Source: Allobosea sp. Root483D1 (GTDB lineage Bacteria; Pseudomonadota; Alphaproteobacteria; Rhizobiales; Beijerinckiaceae). Taken from it: a stretch of 64,000 nt of DNA. The stretch spans positions 331,350 to 395,349 of the forward strand of contig NZ_LMJW01000018.1 of assembly GCF_001429505.1 (NCBI RefSeq), written 5' to 3'. The position numbers and the translations under genes are program-made. This document shows positions 1-8,055 of this stretch, piece by piece. Positions within the stretch are counted from its first letter, which is position 1. Every line of letters starts with the position of its first letter. Under the pieces are notes generated by a model that worked only from the letters and a program-made list of their open reading frames with translations, was not told the origin of the DNA and made no database searches.

Positions 1-1
1 G

Positions 2-526
2 GCAGGGCGGCGCGGGCGCATCCGGATCTGGTCGGCGGCCTGCTCCTCGGGCGAGGAGCCCTACAGCGCCGCCGCGATCTCGCGCGACGTGATCGGCCAT
101 CGCAGCGATCTCGACTTCAAGATCCTGGCGACCGACATCGACACCGACATCCTCGACCGCGCGGCGGCCGGACAATACCCCGCCGACCAGTTCGACCGGC
201 TGCCGGCGGACCTGCGCCCGCTGCTCAGGCTGGAGGGCCAGAGCACGCGCGGCGAAGCCCGCATCGCCGACGACCTGAAACGGCTGATCGCCTTCAAGCG
301 GCTGAACCTGATCGAACGCTGGCCGATGAAGGGGCCGTTCGACGTGATCTTCTGCCGCAACGTCTTCATCTATTTCGACACGCCGACCAAGGCCGCGATC
401 CTCGACCGCTATGTCGCCCTGCTGCAGCCGGGCGGCTTCCTCTATCTCGGTCACTCCGAATCCCTGCCGCAGCCACACCCCCAGCTCAGGCTGATCGGCC
501 GCACCATCTACGAGCGCACGCCATGA
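2..526 (+). CDS. cheR: Chemotaxis protein methyltransferase CheR, 5'-truncated by window edge
   Basis: CheR transfers methyl groups from S-adenosylmethionine to glutamates of chemoreceptors in the cytoplasm, balancing CheB during adaptation. The frame is open from base 2, so only the C-terminal 174 residues are present. The visible part begins with the SAM-binding stretch IWSAACSSGEEPYS and later shows CRNVFIYF, both hallmarks of the CheR methyltransferase domain; the N-terminal four-helix domain lies outside the window. A GTG at 89 is internal and not a real start, because the conserved SAM motif lies upstream of it. The stop overlaps the cheD start (ATGA), so the genes are translationally coupled. 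Assignment is firm. Confidence 0.95.
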   Translation, partial: AGRRGRIRIWSAACSSGEEPYSAAAISRDVIGHRSDLDFKILATDIDTDILDRAAAGQYPADQFDRLPADLRPLLRLEGQSTRGEARIADDLKRLIAFKRLNLIERWPMKGPFDVIFCRNVFIYFDTPTKAAILDRYVALLQPGGFLYLGHSESLPQPHPQLRLIGRTIYERTP

Positions 527-1116
527 GCCTGAACCGATCCTCACGGCGCTATTTCGATCCGCGCTTCGACGCCACCATCATCACGGTCGCGCCGGGCGAG
601 CATGAGATCACCGCGGCGAAGGACGAGATCGTCGCCACCGTGCTCGGCTCCTGCGTCTCGGTCTGCATGCGCGACCCGCAGATCGGCGTCGGCGGGCTCA
701 ACCATTTCCTGCTGCCCAAGAACAATGGCGGTACCGACACCAGCGCCGGCGAGCGCTATGGCGACACCGCCATGGAGGTGCTGATCAACGGCCTGTTGAA
801 GCGCGGCGCCAGGCGCGGGCAGCTCGAGGCCAAGGTCTTCGGCGGGGCGCGCGTGCTCTCCGGCGCCACCATGCTGGCGATCGGCGAGGGCAACATCATC
901 TTCGTCAACGAGTTCCTCGCCCGCGAGGGGATTCCGGTCGTCTCCAGGGATGTCGGTGGCACACGCTCGCGCCGCATCCACTACCAGCCCGCGACCGGGC
1001 GCGCCTGGGTGCAGCACGTCCAGCAGGCGGCGCGCGATCCCGAACGCGCGCAGGAAATGGCCTATCTCAACCGCCTCAAGACCCAGCCTGTTGCCGGTGA
1101 AGTGGAGATCTGGTGA
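523..1116 (+). CDS. cheD: Chemoreceptor glutamine deamidase CheD
   Basis: CheD deamidates specific glutamines of methyl-accepting chemotaxis proteins and helps adaptation. The 197-residue product has the family signature around the catalytic cysteine, GSCVSVCMRDP, followed by GGLNHFLLP (His about residue 66), and the later KVFGGARVL and NEFLAREGIPVVSRDVGG blocks. Length is near the usual 160-200, with a short extra N-terminal segment. The ATG start overlaps the cheR stop by four bases, and the stop overlaps the cheB start, giving a tight cheR-cheD-cheB order common in alphaproteobacterial chemotaxis operons. Confidence 0.95.
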   Translation: MSLNRSSRRYFDPRFDATIITVAPGEHEITAAKDEIVATVLGSCVSVCMRDPQIGVGGLNHFLLPKNNGGTDTSAGERYGDTAMEVLINGLLKRGARRGQLEAKVFGGARVLSGATMLAIGEGNIIFVNEFLAREGIPVVSRDVGGTRSRRIHYQPATGRAWVQHVQQAARDPERAQEMAYLNRLKTQPVAGEVEIW

Positions 1117-2222
1117 TGAGCATGCTGACCTCCGGTGGCCCGGTCAAAGTCCTCGTCGTCGACGATTCCATCCTGATGCAGAAGTTGATGACGCAGATCG
1201 TCAACTCGACACCGGGCTTCCAGGTGATCGGCGTCGCCGGCAGCGCCGAGGAAGGCTGGGACGCGATCCAGGAATTGCGGCCCGACATCCTGACGCTCGA
1301 TATGGAGCTGCCCGGCCGTCACGGGCTCAAGCTGCTCGCCCGGGTGCTGAAGCAGGACCCGCTGCCGGTGCTGATCGTCTCCGCCTTCGGCGGCCCCGGC
1401 GCGGACAACACCATCCAGGCGCTGGAACTCGGCGCGATCGACTTCATCGAGAAGCCCGACGGATCGACGCATACGCTCGAAGGCTTCATGAAGCATGTCG
1501 CCGCGGCACTGCAGCGCGCCTCGGCCAGCCGGCGCCTGATGGCGGCTGCGAAGGAGATGGTCACGCAGCAGCGGCCCCAGAGCGCCCCGGCCCGGCCCGT
1601 CGCGGTGCATATGCCGGCCAGCCACGGCAAGGTCTCCCTGATCGCGATCGGCGCCTCGACCGGCGGCGTGCCGGCGGTGCAGACCGTGATGCGCGACGCG
1701 GCGCATCTGCGGCTGCCGATCGCCGTGGTTCAGCACATGCCGGCCGGCTACACCGCCAAGTTCGCGGCAAGGCTTTCGGCCGCGACGGGACTCGACGTGC
1801 GCGAGGCTGCCGATGGCGAGCGTTTGCGGCCGGGCATGGCGGTGGTGGCGCCAGGCGGCCTGAAGCATCTCGAGATCGAGGAGCGCCGCGGCGAGCTGAT
1901 CTGCCATCTCAAGGACGCGCCGCTGGTCAGCGGGCACTGCCCCTCGGTCGATGTGATGTTCCATTCGGTGGCACGCGCGCTCGGCAGCCATGCGATCGGC
2001 GTGCTTCTTACCGGCATGGGCCGCGATGGCGCTGACGGTTTGTTAGCCATGCGCAAAGCCGGAGCTGCGACGTTAATCCAAAGTGGCGAGACCTGTGTGG
2101 TAAACGGGATGCCGAAAGCCGCGTTCGAGTTGGGCGCCGCCGACAGGGTCGTACCGCTCGACCAGATCGGAGGCGCTATCGCGGGGCTGCTGGGCGAACG
2201 CCCGCAGCAGCGTACCGCATAG
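1116..2222 (+). CDS. cheB: Chemotaxis response regulator protein-glutamate methylesterase CheB
   Basis: CheB removes methyl groups from chemoreceptors when phosphorylated by CheA. The 368-residue protein has an N-terminal receiver domain (acidic pair D16-D17, phospho-acceptor D62 in DMELPG, K113) joined by a Q/P/A-rich linker (about 148-168) to the methylesterase domain with the expected Ser-His-Asp triad: S181 (GASTGG), H207 (QHMP) and D304 (GMGRDGADG). I chose ATG 1116, which overlaps the cheD stop as TGATG; an in-frame GTG at 1113 is also possible. A long hairpin directly after the stop probably ends or attenuates the transcript before the next regulator gene. Confidence 0.95.
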   Translation: MSMLTSGGPVKVLVVDDSILMQKLMTQIVNSTPGFQVIGVAGSAEEGWDAIQELRPDILTLDMELPGRHGLKLLARVLKQDPLPVLIVSAFGGPGADNTIQALELGAIDFIEKPDGSTHTLEGFMKHVAAALQRASASRRLMAAAKEMVTQQRPQSAPARPVAVHMPASHGKVSLIAIGASTGGVPAVQTVMRDAAHLRLPIAVVQHMPAGYTAKFAARLSAATGLDVREAADGERLRPGMAVVAPGGLKHLEIEERRGELICHLKDAPLVSGHCPSVDVMFHSVARALGSHAIGVLLTGMGRDGADGLLAMRKAGAATLIQSGETCVVNGMPKAAFELGAADRVVPLDQIGGAIAGLLGERPQQRTA

Positions 2223-2262
2223 ATCATCGCGCGTCCGAACGGACGCGGTCACGATGATCTAT
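2219..2262 (+). terminator. Long hairpin after cheB
   Basis: Immediately at the cheB stop, the arms TAGATCATCG and CGATGATCTA enclose a second stem CGCGTCC/GGACGCG with a GAAC loop. Pairing is nearly continuous except for a four-base bulge (GTCA). There is no clean T tract, so this may be a terminator, an attenuator or an RNA-stabilising structure between cheB and the cheY-like gene. Confidence 0.5.
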
Positions 2263-2274
2263 CGCATTGTTATC

Positions 2275-2320
2275 GCATCGGATTTTTCCGAAAAGTGGAT
2301 TCCGCTTTTCGGTCCGATGC
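2275..2320 (+). repeat. Intergenic nested palindrome before cheY-like gene
   Basis: Two nested inverted repeats: outer arms GCATCGG (2275-2281) and CCGATGC (2314-2320), inner arms CCGAAAAG (2288-2295) and CTTTTCGG (2305-2312). It ends one base before the Shine-Dalgarno AAAGGAGAG of the next gene, so it would form a hairpin in that leader. A degenerate relative is seen at 55604-55637, which marks this as a dispersed element rather than a private operator. Confidence 0.65.
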
Positions 2321-2333
2321 AAAGGAGAGTGCC

Positions 2334-2720
2334 ATGTCAAAGGCGAGAAGCGACTACCGCATCCTCGTGGTCGACGACCAGAAGAGCATGCGTGGCCTTG
2401 CCACCTATTTCCTCAAGCAGATCGAGTTCCAGGACATCGACGAGGCGGAGAACGCCCGTGAGGCCCTGATGAAGATGCAGACCAAGCGCTACGACTTGCT
2501 GCTGCTCGACTGGAACATGGACGGGATGAGCGGCATCGACCTGCTGCGCGCCATCCGCTCGGTGCCGGAGCTCAACCAGATCAAGATCATCATGGCGACC
2601 TCGGAGCGCTCGGTCGACAAGATGGACGAGGCGACCAGCAACGGCGCCGACCATTATGTCGTGAAGCCCTATGAGCTGCGCGACCTCGAGGTGCGCGTGA
2701 AGAAGGTGCTGGCCTGCTGA
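2334..2720 (+). CDS. Single-domain response regulator, CheY type
   Basis: A 128-residue stand-alone receiver domain. Acidic pair D14-D15, phospho-acceptor D59 (LLLLDWNMDG), T89 and K111 (VVKPYE) are all in place, so it should be phosphorylated by a histidine kinase, most likely the chemotaxis CheA whose gene would lie upstream of the window. I chose ATG 2334 because AAAGGAGAG precedes it at good distance; an in-frame upstream start at 2295 lies inside the palindromic repeat and lacks a ribosome site. CheY proteins bind the flagellar switch; small receivers next to cheB can also act as phosphate sinks. Which role applies here cannot be told from sequence. Confidence 0.9.
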   Translation: MSKARSDYRILVVDDQKSMRGLATYFLKQIEFQDIDEAENAREALMKMQTKRYDLLLLDWNMDGMSGIDLLRAIRSVPELNQIKIIMATSERSVDKMDEATSNGADHYVVKPYELRDLEVRVKKVLAC

Positions 2721-2747
2721 GCAGCTGGCCGTTTCGCCAGCGATCGA

Positions 2748-2780
2748 CGCCTCGGCTCGCGCCGGGGCGTTTTCGTTTTC
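2748..2780 (+). terminator. Intrinsic terminator after cheY-like gene
   Basis: Stem CGCCTCGGC / GCCGGGGCG (one G-T pair) with a TCGC loop, followed by TTTTCGTTTT. Classic Rho-independent form, 28 bases after the stop codon; closes the chemotaxis transcript. Confidence 0.85.
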
Positions 2781-2849
2781 GCTCGCGGATATCTTACTTG
2801 GCGAGTAGGCTCCATCGGCAGTAGCCTGGCACCATCGCGGAGCTTGCCC

Positions 2850-3407
2850 ATGCGCTTCCATCGCCGCCAGATCCTCGCTTTGCTTAGCCTCGCACCGGCC
2901 GCTCCGGCGTTCGCCGCGCAGGGTGAAAGCAACGTCTACGCCTTCAGCTTCGACCGGGCGGAGGGGGGCCGCATCCCGCTCTCGGCCTATCGCGGCAAGC
3001 CGATCCTGATCGTCAACACGGCGACGCAGTGCGGGCTGGCCGGGCAGTTCGCCGGGCTCGAACAGCTCTGGGAGCGCTATCGCGAGCGCGGCCTCGTCCT
3101 GATCGCGGTGCCGAGCAATGATTTCGGCGGGCAGGAGCCGCTCGACGGCGCGGCGATCGCCGAGGCGGTGCGTCAGAGCCATGGCGCGAACTATCCGATC
3201 ACCCAGAAGAACGTGGTGCGTGGGCCCGATGCGCATCCGTTCTATCGCTGGGCGGCGAACCAGCGCCCGAGCGAGCTGCCGAGCTGGAACTTCCACAAAT
3301 ACCTGATCGGCCGCGACGGCAGCCTGATCGGCAGCTTCAGCTCGCGCAGCGATCCGCTGTCGCCGGAGTTGGTCCGTGCGATCGGGCAGGAGCTGGAGAA
3401 AGGCTGA
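2850..3407 (+). CDS. Exported glutathione peroxidase family protein
   Basis: A thiol peroxidase of the glutathione peroxidase fold, reducing hydroperoxides with thioredoxin or glutathione. The N-terminus (MRFHRRQILALLSLAPAAPAFAA) is a signal peptide with an Arg pair, possibly Tat-dependent, so the enzyme should act in the periplasm. The peroxidatic Cys is C61 in NTATQCGLAGQF; Q95 and the WNF motif (SWNFHKYLI) complete the catalytic set. The length of 185 matches the family plus a leader. ATG 2850 is preferred to an in-frame TTG six bases upstream because it begins the signal peptide. It stands alone between a terminator and a convergent gene. Preference for thioredoxin over glutathione is likely in bacteria but is inference. 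Confidence 0.88.
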   Translation: MRFHRRQILALLSLAPAAPAFAAQGESNVYAFSFDRAEGGRIPLSAYRGKPILIVNTATQCGLAGQFAGLEQLWERYRERGLVLIAVPSNDFGGQEPLDGAAIAEAVRQSHGANYPITQKNVVRGPDAHPFYRWAANQRPSELPSWNFHKYLIGRDGSLIGSFSSRSDPLSPELVRAIGQELEKG

Positions 3408-3491
3408 GCGACTGCCCAGCGTCGGCTTGGTCGTCGTCTCGGTGCGAGAGACGGACTCCACCGATCATGCGGACGCGCTCGGTCTGCGGCG

Positions 3492-3755
3492 TCAGATCGA
3501 AATGCCGCATTTGCTCATCTGCTCGTTTCTGTAGCCGATGGCCGCCCTGCCGGCGCCGGCCGGCGCCCTGAACTTGCCGTTCCTGTTCTGTGCGGCGTAG
3601 GTCGCGAAGACCGATGCGTAGCACTCGGCGTTGGAAAACCCGCGCTTCTTGGCGCTCGCGATCCCGGTTTTGTAGGCGGATTTGGCCGCTTCGGCAGGTG
3701 CGGTGGCGAGCAGGGAGACCGCCATTGCAGCCAGCAGCGCGGAGCGTTTCATCAT
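3492..3755 (-). CDS. Small exported protein of unknown function
   Basis: An 87-residue protein with a clear signal peptide (MKRSALLAAMAVSLLATAPAEAA) and a basic mature part of about 64 residues. Two cysteines (in SNAECYAS and SKCGISI) could form one disulfide in the periplasm. I chose the ATG at 3752-3755 (two consecutive ATGs) because AAGGGAG lies just upstream; a longer frame to 3785 would spoil the signal peptide. No family is recognised. It converges with the glutathione peroxidase gene and is transcribed in the same direction as the manC-type gene, but upstream sequence suggests its own promoter. Confidence 0.75.
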   Translation of the reverse strand: MMKRSALLAAMAVSLLATAPAEAAKSAYKTGIASAKKRGFSNAECYASVFATYAAQNRNGKFRAPAGAGRAAIGYRNEQMSKCGISI

Positions 3756-3789
3756 CGGGAACTCCCTTGAGTCCAGACCAGGCAAATCG

Positions 3790-3838
3790 CCCGCCCGGCG
3801 AGGTCATCGAGGGGGACTAGTCACCTCAATCGGGCGGG
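3790..3838 (-). terminator. Hairpin downstream of manC-type gene
   Basis: Nested arms CCCGCCCG (3790-3797) with CGGGCGGG (3831-3838) and inside them GAGGT/ACCTC. It sits directly after the manC-type stop codon and before the small exported gene. No T tract is seen on either strand, so termination is only likely, not certain. Confidence 0.45.
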
Positions 3839-3846
3839 GCACGGTC

Positions 3847-5262
3847 TCACTTGCGGGCGTAGATGTCCTCGATGCGGACGATGTCGTCCTCGCCGGTATA
3901 GCTGCCGACCTGGACCTCGATCAGTTCGAGTCCGATCTTGCCGGGGTTCTTCAGCCGGTGGGTGCAGCCGATCGGCAGGTAAACCGACTCGTTCTCGTGG
4001 ACGAAAGCGACCTTGCCATCGAGCGTGACCTCGGCCGTGCCGCGCACCACGACCCAGTGCTCGGCACGGTGGAAATGCTTCTGCAGGCTGAGCTGTCCGC
4101 CTTCCTTGACGTGGATGTGCTTGACCTGGAAGCGGGCGCCGATGTCGATGCGCTGATACCAGCCCCAGGGCCGGTAGATGCGCAGGTGCTCGCTGGCTTC
4201 GGGACGGCCCTCGCTCTTCATCTGCTCGACCAGGTTCTTGACCTTGCCGGCCGCCGCCATCGAGGCGACGAGCACGGCGTCGCGGGTCGAGACCACGACG
4301 ACGTCATCGAGGCCAACCACGGTGGTCAGCACGTCCTCGCTGCGGATGAGCGAGCGACGGGTGTCGAGCGCGACCGCCGGACCTTCCAGGACATTGCCGT
4401 CGGCATCCTGCGGCTTGATCGCGTGGATCGAATCCCAGGAGCCGACATCCGACCAGTCGAAGGAGGCGGTGAGCATGCCGGCATGGGCGGTGCGCTCCAT
4501 CACGGCGTAGTCGATCGAGATCTTGGTCGCCTTGCTGAAGCTCTCCGGGTCGAGCCGCAGGAAATCGAGGTCGCGGCTCGCCTTGTCGACTGCCGCCTGC
4601 GCGGCCGAGAGCACGTCGGGAACGTAACGCGCGAGCTCCTCATGCATGGTCTTGGCAGCAAAGAGGAAGTTGCCGCTGTTCCAGAGATAGCCTTCGGCCA
4701 GGTATTGCTGGGCGAGATCGAGCTTCGGCTTTTCGACGAAGCGGGAGAGGCGACTGGCGCTGGGCTCGGCCAGCGCCTCGCCGGGGGCGAGATAGCCATA
4801 GGCGGTCGAAGGGTGCGTCGGCTTGATGCCGAGCGTCATGATCAGCCCGGTCGCGGCCAGACTCGCGGCGCGCTTGCAATCCTCGCGGAAGGCCTGGGCG
4901 TCGCCGACGACATGATCGGAAGCGAGCGCGACGCAGACCGCCTCAGGATCGCGCTTGCCGGCCATGACCATGCCGACCGCGATGGCCGCGGCGGAATCGC
5001 GCCGCTCGGGCTCGAGCACGATCTCGCCGGTGATGCCGAGCGCCAGCATCTGCTCGGCGACGATGAAGCGGAAATCATTGTTGGTGATGACGATCGGCGC
5101 GCCGAAAGCCGGATCGACGAGCCGCTGCAGCGTCGCCTGGAAGGTCGAGAGGCCATCCTCCAGCAGCGCGATGAACTGCTTCGGCATGGTGTCGCGCGAC
5201 AGCGGCCAGAGGCGGGTTCCGGAGCCGCCGGCCATGATGAGAGGAACGATCTTAGCAGCCAT
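3847..5262 (-). CDS. manC: Mannose-1-phosphate guanylyltransferase / mannose-6-phosphate isomerase (ManC/AlgA type)
   Basis: Makes GDP-mannose from mannose-1-phosphate and GTP, and by family also interconverts fructose-6-P and mannose-6-P; GDP-mannose feeds exopolysaccharide and LPS synthesis. The 471-residue protein opens with the nucleotidyltransferase signature MAGGSGTRLWPLSRDTMPKQF, has the sugar-phosphate motif FVEKP near residue 175, and ends with a type II phosphomannose isomerase cupin (about 350-465) holding the metal-binding HFHRAEHW. The length is that of the bifunctional form. The neighbouring epimerase and acyltransferase-like genes support a surface-polysaccharide role. The start at 5262 begins directly with the conserved MAAKIVPLIMAGG. 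Confidence 0.93.
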   Translation of the reverse strand: MAAKIVPLIMAGGSGTRLWPLSRDTMPKQFIALLEDGLSTFQATLQRLVDPAFGAPIVITNNDFRFIVAEQMLALGITGEIVLEPERRDSAAAIAVGMVMAGKRDPEAVCVALASDHVVGDAQAFREDCKRAASLAATGLIMTLGIKPTHPSTAYGYLAPGEALAEPSASRLSRFVEKPKLDLAQQYLAEGYLWNSGNFLFAAKTMHEELARYVPDVLSAAQAAVDKASRDLDFLRLDPESFSKATKISIDYAVMERTAHAGMLTASFDWSDVGSWDSIHAIKPQDADGNVLEGPAVALDTRRSLIRSEDVLTTVVGLDDVVVVSTRDAVLVASMAAAGKVKNLVEQMKSEGRPEASEHLRIYRPWGWYQRIDIGARFQVKHIHVKEGGQLSLQKHFHRAEHWVVVRGTAEVTLDGKVAFVHENESVYLPIGCTHRLKNPGKIGLELIEVQVGSYTGEDDIVRIEDIYARK

Positions 5263-5365
5263 GAACGGGTTCCGGCGGAAACTGATCCCTCATTCCTACA
5301 GCACCGAAGCTACCATCCGATAAACGCTCATAAGGAGAGGATGGTGGTGTCGGTCGAGGTATTGT

Positions 5366-5911
5366 TCACCCTTTCGGCTTCTGCCCCGGTCGGAACGCCA
5401 CGATCATGGCCGGGTCGGTTTCGAGGTACGGACCCTCGATCAGGTCAATGCAGTAGGGGATCGCCGGCATCACCGCATCGAGGCATTCGGCGATGGCGCG
5501 CGGGCGGCCGGGCAGGTTGACGATCAGCGACCTGCTGCGGATGCCGGCAAGCTGGCGCGAGAGGATCGCCGTCGGCACCTTGGCGAGGCTGACCTGGCGC
5601 ATCAATTCGCCGAAACCCGGCATCAGCTTCTCGATCACGTCCTCGGTCGCCTCGGGCGTGACGTCGCGCGGGGCGGGACCGGTGCCGCCGGTGGTAACGA
5701 TCAGGCAGCAGCCCTCCTTGTCGGCGAGCTCGATCAGCGTCTGGGCGATGCCGGCGCGCTCGTCGGGGATGACGCGGGTGATCGCCTGCCAGGGGCTGAT
5801 CAGCGCCTTGGCGAGATAGTCGACGATCGCCGGCCCGCCCTCGTCTGCGTAGACGCCGGCCGAAGCGCGGTCGGAGACGGTGACGATGCCGATCTTCGCG
5901 GGGGATGCCAT
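5366..5911 (-). CDS. mog: Molybdopterin adenylyltransferase
   Basis: Adenylates molybdopterin before molybdate insertion in molybdenum-cofactor synthesis. The 181-residue protein matches the Mog group rather than MoaB: IGIVTVSDRASAGVYADEGGP at the start, the TTGGTGPAPRDVTPEAT nucleotide/pterin loop near residues 74-90, and SLIVNLPGRPRA near 129-140. The serine-rich SRQLAGIRSRSLIVNLPG is typical of functional enzymes. It lies between two sugar-nucleotide genes on the same strand with a 9-base gap to the epimerase gene upstream, so it may be co-transcribed with it even though the pathways are unrelated. Confidence 0.9.
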   Translation of the reverse strand: MASPAKIGIVTVSDRASAGVYADEGGPAIVDYLAKALISPWQAITRVIPDERAGIAQTLIELADKEGCCLIVTTGGTGPAPRDVTPEATEDVIEKLMPGFGELMRQVSLAKVPTAILSRQLAGIRSRSLIVNLPGRPRAIAECLDAVMPAIPYCIDLIEGPYLETDPAMIVAFRPGQKPKG

Positions 5912-5920
5912 GGCTTGTCC

Positions 5921-6928
5921 TCAAACCCGGTAGAAGTCGCGATACCAGCGCACCATGCGCCCGATGCCCTCGGCGAGCGGGGTATGCGGGCGGAAGCCGA
6001 CCGCCGCCTCCAGGGCCGAGACGTCGGCGGCGGTGCGCAACACGTCGCCGGGCTGGCGCGGCTTCATCTCCATCACCGCCTTCCTGCCGACCGCCTGCTC
6101 GATCGTGGCGATGAAATCCATCAGCGGCACCGGATCGGAGTTGCCGATATTGTAGAGCCGCCAGGGCGCCGAGGAGGTCGCCGGGCCGGGCTCGTCGCTC
6201 GACCAGGCGGGGTCGGGCGCGGCGATCTGGTCGAGCACGCGGACCACACCCTCGACGATATCGTCGACATAGGTGAAGTCGCGCTCGTGTTTGCCTTCGT
6301 TGAAGACCTCGATCGGCTCGCCGCCGAGGATCTTCTTGGTGAAGATCATCGGCGCCATGTCTGGCCGACCCCATGGGCCGTAGACGGTGAAGAAGCGCAG
6401 CCCCGTGGTCGGCAGCCCGTAGAGATGGCTGTAGGCATGGGCCATGCCCTCGTTCGCCTTCTTGGTCGCGGCGTAGAGGCTGACCGGGTGGTCGACATTG
6501 TCCTCGACGCGGAAGGGCGTGCGGGTGTTGGCGCCGTAGACCGAGCTCGACGAGGCGTAGACGAGATGCTGAACGCCATTGCGGCGGCAGCCTTCGAGGA
6601 CATGGCCGAAGCCGGTGAGGTTGGAGTCGAGATAGGCCTGCGGCTTCTCGATCGAGAAGCGCACGCCGGCCTGGGCGCCGAGATGGACGACGCGCTCGAA
6701 GCGGCCTTCGGCAAAGAGCCTGGCCATGCCGTCGCGGTCGGCGAGGTCGAGCGTCTCGAAGCTGAAGCGGTTGTGGCCGGCAAGGCGGGCGAGCCGCGCC
6801 TGCTTCAAAGCGGGATCGTAATAATCGTTGAGATTGTCGGTGCCGACGACCTCGTCGCCGCGTTCGAGCAGAACCCGGGCTGTCTCGTTGCCGATGAAGC
6901 CGGCAGCCCCCGTCACCAGAACGCGCAT
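5921..6928 (-). CDS. NAD-dependent epimerase, UDP-glucuronate 4-epimerase type
   Basis: An extended short-chain dehydrogenase/reductase that probably converts UDP-glucuronate to UDP-galacturonate, a precursor of LPS core and capsule in rhizobia (LpsL group). The 335-residue product has the Rossmann motif VTGAAGFIGNET at residues 5-16, the group-typical LNDYYDPALKQARL near 35-48, YASSSSVYG, and the catalytic Tyr-Lys pair in SLYAATKKANE. The ATG at 6928 has a strong AGGAGG six bases upstream, which decides against the longer frame to 6994. It probably forms a transcription unit with mog. Substrate assignment rests on family resemblance; another UDP-hexuronate or hexose is possible. Confidence 0.87.
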   Translation of the reverse strand: MRVLVTGAAGFIGNETARVLLERGDEVVGTDNLNDYYDPALKQARLARLAGHNRFSFETLDLADRDGMARLFAEGRFERVVHLGAQAGVRFSIEKPQAYLDSNLTGFGHVLEGCRRNGVQHLVYASSSSVYGANTRTPFRVEDNVDHPVSLYAATKKANEGMAHAYSHLYGLPTTGLRFFTVYGPWGRPDMAPMIFTKKILGGEPIEVFNEGKHERDFTYVDDIVEGVVRVLDQIAAPDPAWSSDEPGPATSSAPWRLYNIGNSDPVPLMDFIATIEQAVGRKAVMEMKPRQPGDVLRTAADVSALEAAVGFRPHTPLAEGIGRMVRWYRDFYRV

Positions 6929-7038
6929 GATCCTCCTCGCGCCAATCGCGCCATTTCGTCCATCGTCTATCGAGCAGCTCGGGGCTCCGGTCAACGCAAG
7001 GGCTCGCGGGCTGCGCCGTGATCTGGTAGCGCCGCGCG

Positions 7039-8055
7039 ATGACCGCCGTGCCGAGCAGTGCTGTTATCGATCGACCCGTCCGTGGCCGCGGCTTCGTGGT
7101 GACCTTCGTCGCTGTGGTTGCCGGCGTGCTGCTGCTGACCGCGGCTGCAACGCTCTGGCGTGATCCGTTCTGGGTCTTCCGCGCGGCACCGCCTTGGACG
7201 CATGATGGAGCAGGAGCCAGCCGCCTGCTCGACACGCAGATGCGCCGGGTGAAGCCGCTGCAGATCGCCAATCTCCGGCCGGGCACGCTGCTCGTTGGTT
7301 CCTCGGTGGTCTATCGCGGGCTCGACCCGCGCGATCTCGCGCCCGGGTTGCCGCGGCCGGTCTATAATGCCGGCTTCTCCTCGCTGATGGCGGCGGAACT
7401 GCCGGTGCTCGCGGCATTGGCCCGCGATGTCGGTAGCGTGCGGCACGTCGTCATCGGGCTCGACTACTTTATGTTCACGCGGCTGCCGCCACCTCCACCG
7501 CTGCGGCCGGAACTGGCGAGCGCGCTCGGGCGCACCGAGATGCGGCTGAAGCTGATGTTCAACTCGGATACGCCTGAGAATCTGCGGGGCGGAGGGCAAC
7601 AGCGCACCGAGCCCGGTCTCTGGCGCGGTGACGGCTTCAAGACGACGCCGGATTTCAATGCCGCGCTGACACGCAAGGTCGCGGCAGCGCAGGACATCGC
7701 GGCGATGGTCTATGAGCCAGAACGGCTCGCGGCGCTCGATGCTGCGCTTGACCGCCTGCGTGGTCTCGATATCGCGATCTATCTCTCGCCGATGAATGAA
7801 GTGCAGCTCGCGCTCCTGACCGAAGGTGGGCGCTTGCGAGAGTTCGAGCGTTGGCGAACGGATATAGCCGCGGTGACGGCCCGGCATGGCCTCACCCTGT
7901 ATGACCTGACGACCGGCCACCCCTTCGACGATTTCGATCCGGACCGGGGCTCGTCACGCTTCTGGGTCGACAATGTCCACTTCAAGCCGGAAGTCGGACG
8001 CTGGGTTCTGGCCCAGCTCGGTCTCGCTTCAGGCGCGGTCGCGCCAGCGCCTTAG
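7039..8055 (+). CDS. Membrane-anchored SGNH/AlgX-like protein, possible polysaccharide O-acyl handling
   Basis: A 338-residue protein with one N-terminal membrane helix (about 19-39) and an exported domain. It shows a candidate nucleophile motif LLVGSSVVYRGL (S88/S89) and, near the C-terminus, the Asp-x-x-His pattern DNVHFKPEVG (D311, H314), as in SGNH hydrolases and AlgX/DltD-like proteins that acylate polysaccharides. No closer assignment is possible by eye. A proline run (PPPPP, about 152-156) is unusual. Its 3' end overlaps that of the CelD-type acetyltransferase gene by 27 bases on the opposite strand. The neighbouring ManC and epimerase genes fit a surface-polysaccharide role, but this is inference. 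Confidence 0.6.
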   Translation: MTAVPSSAVIDRPVRGRGFVVTFVAVVAGVLLLTAAATLWRDPFWVFRAAPPWTHDGAGASRLLDTQMRRVKPLQIANLRPGTLLVGSSVVYRGLDPRDLAPGLPRPVYNAGFSSLMAAELPVLAALARDVGSVRHVVIGLDYFMFTRLPPPPPLRPELASALGRTEMRLKLMFNSDTPENLRGGGQQRTEPGLWRGDGFKTTPDFNAALTRKVAAAQDIAAMVYEPERLAALDAALDRLRGLDIAIYLSPMNEVQLALLTEGGRLREFERWRTDIAAVTARHGLTLYDLTTGHPFDDFDPDRGSSRFWVDNVHFKPEVGRWVLAQLGLASGAVAPAP

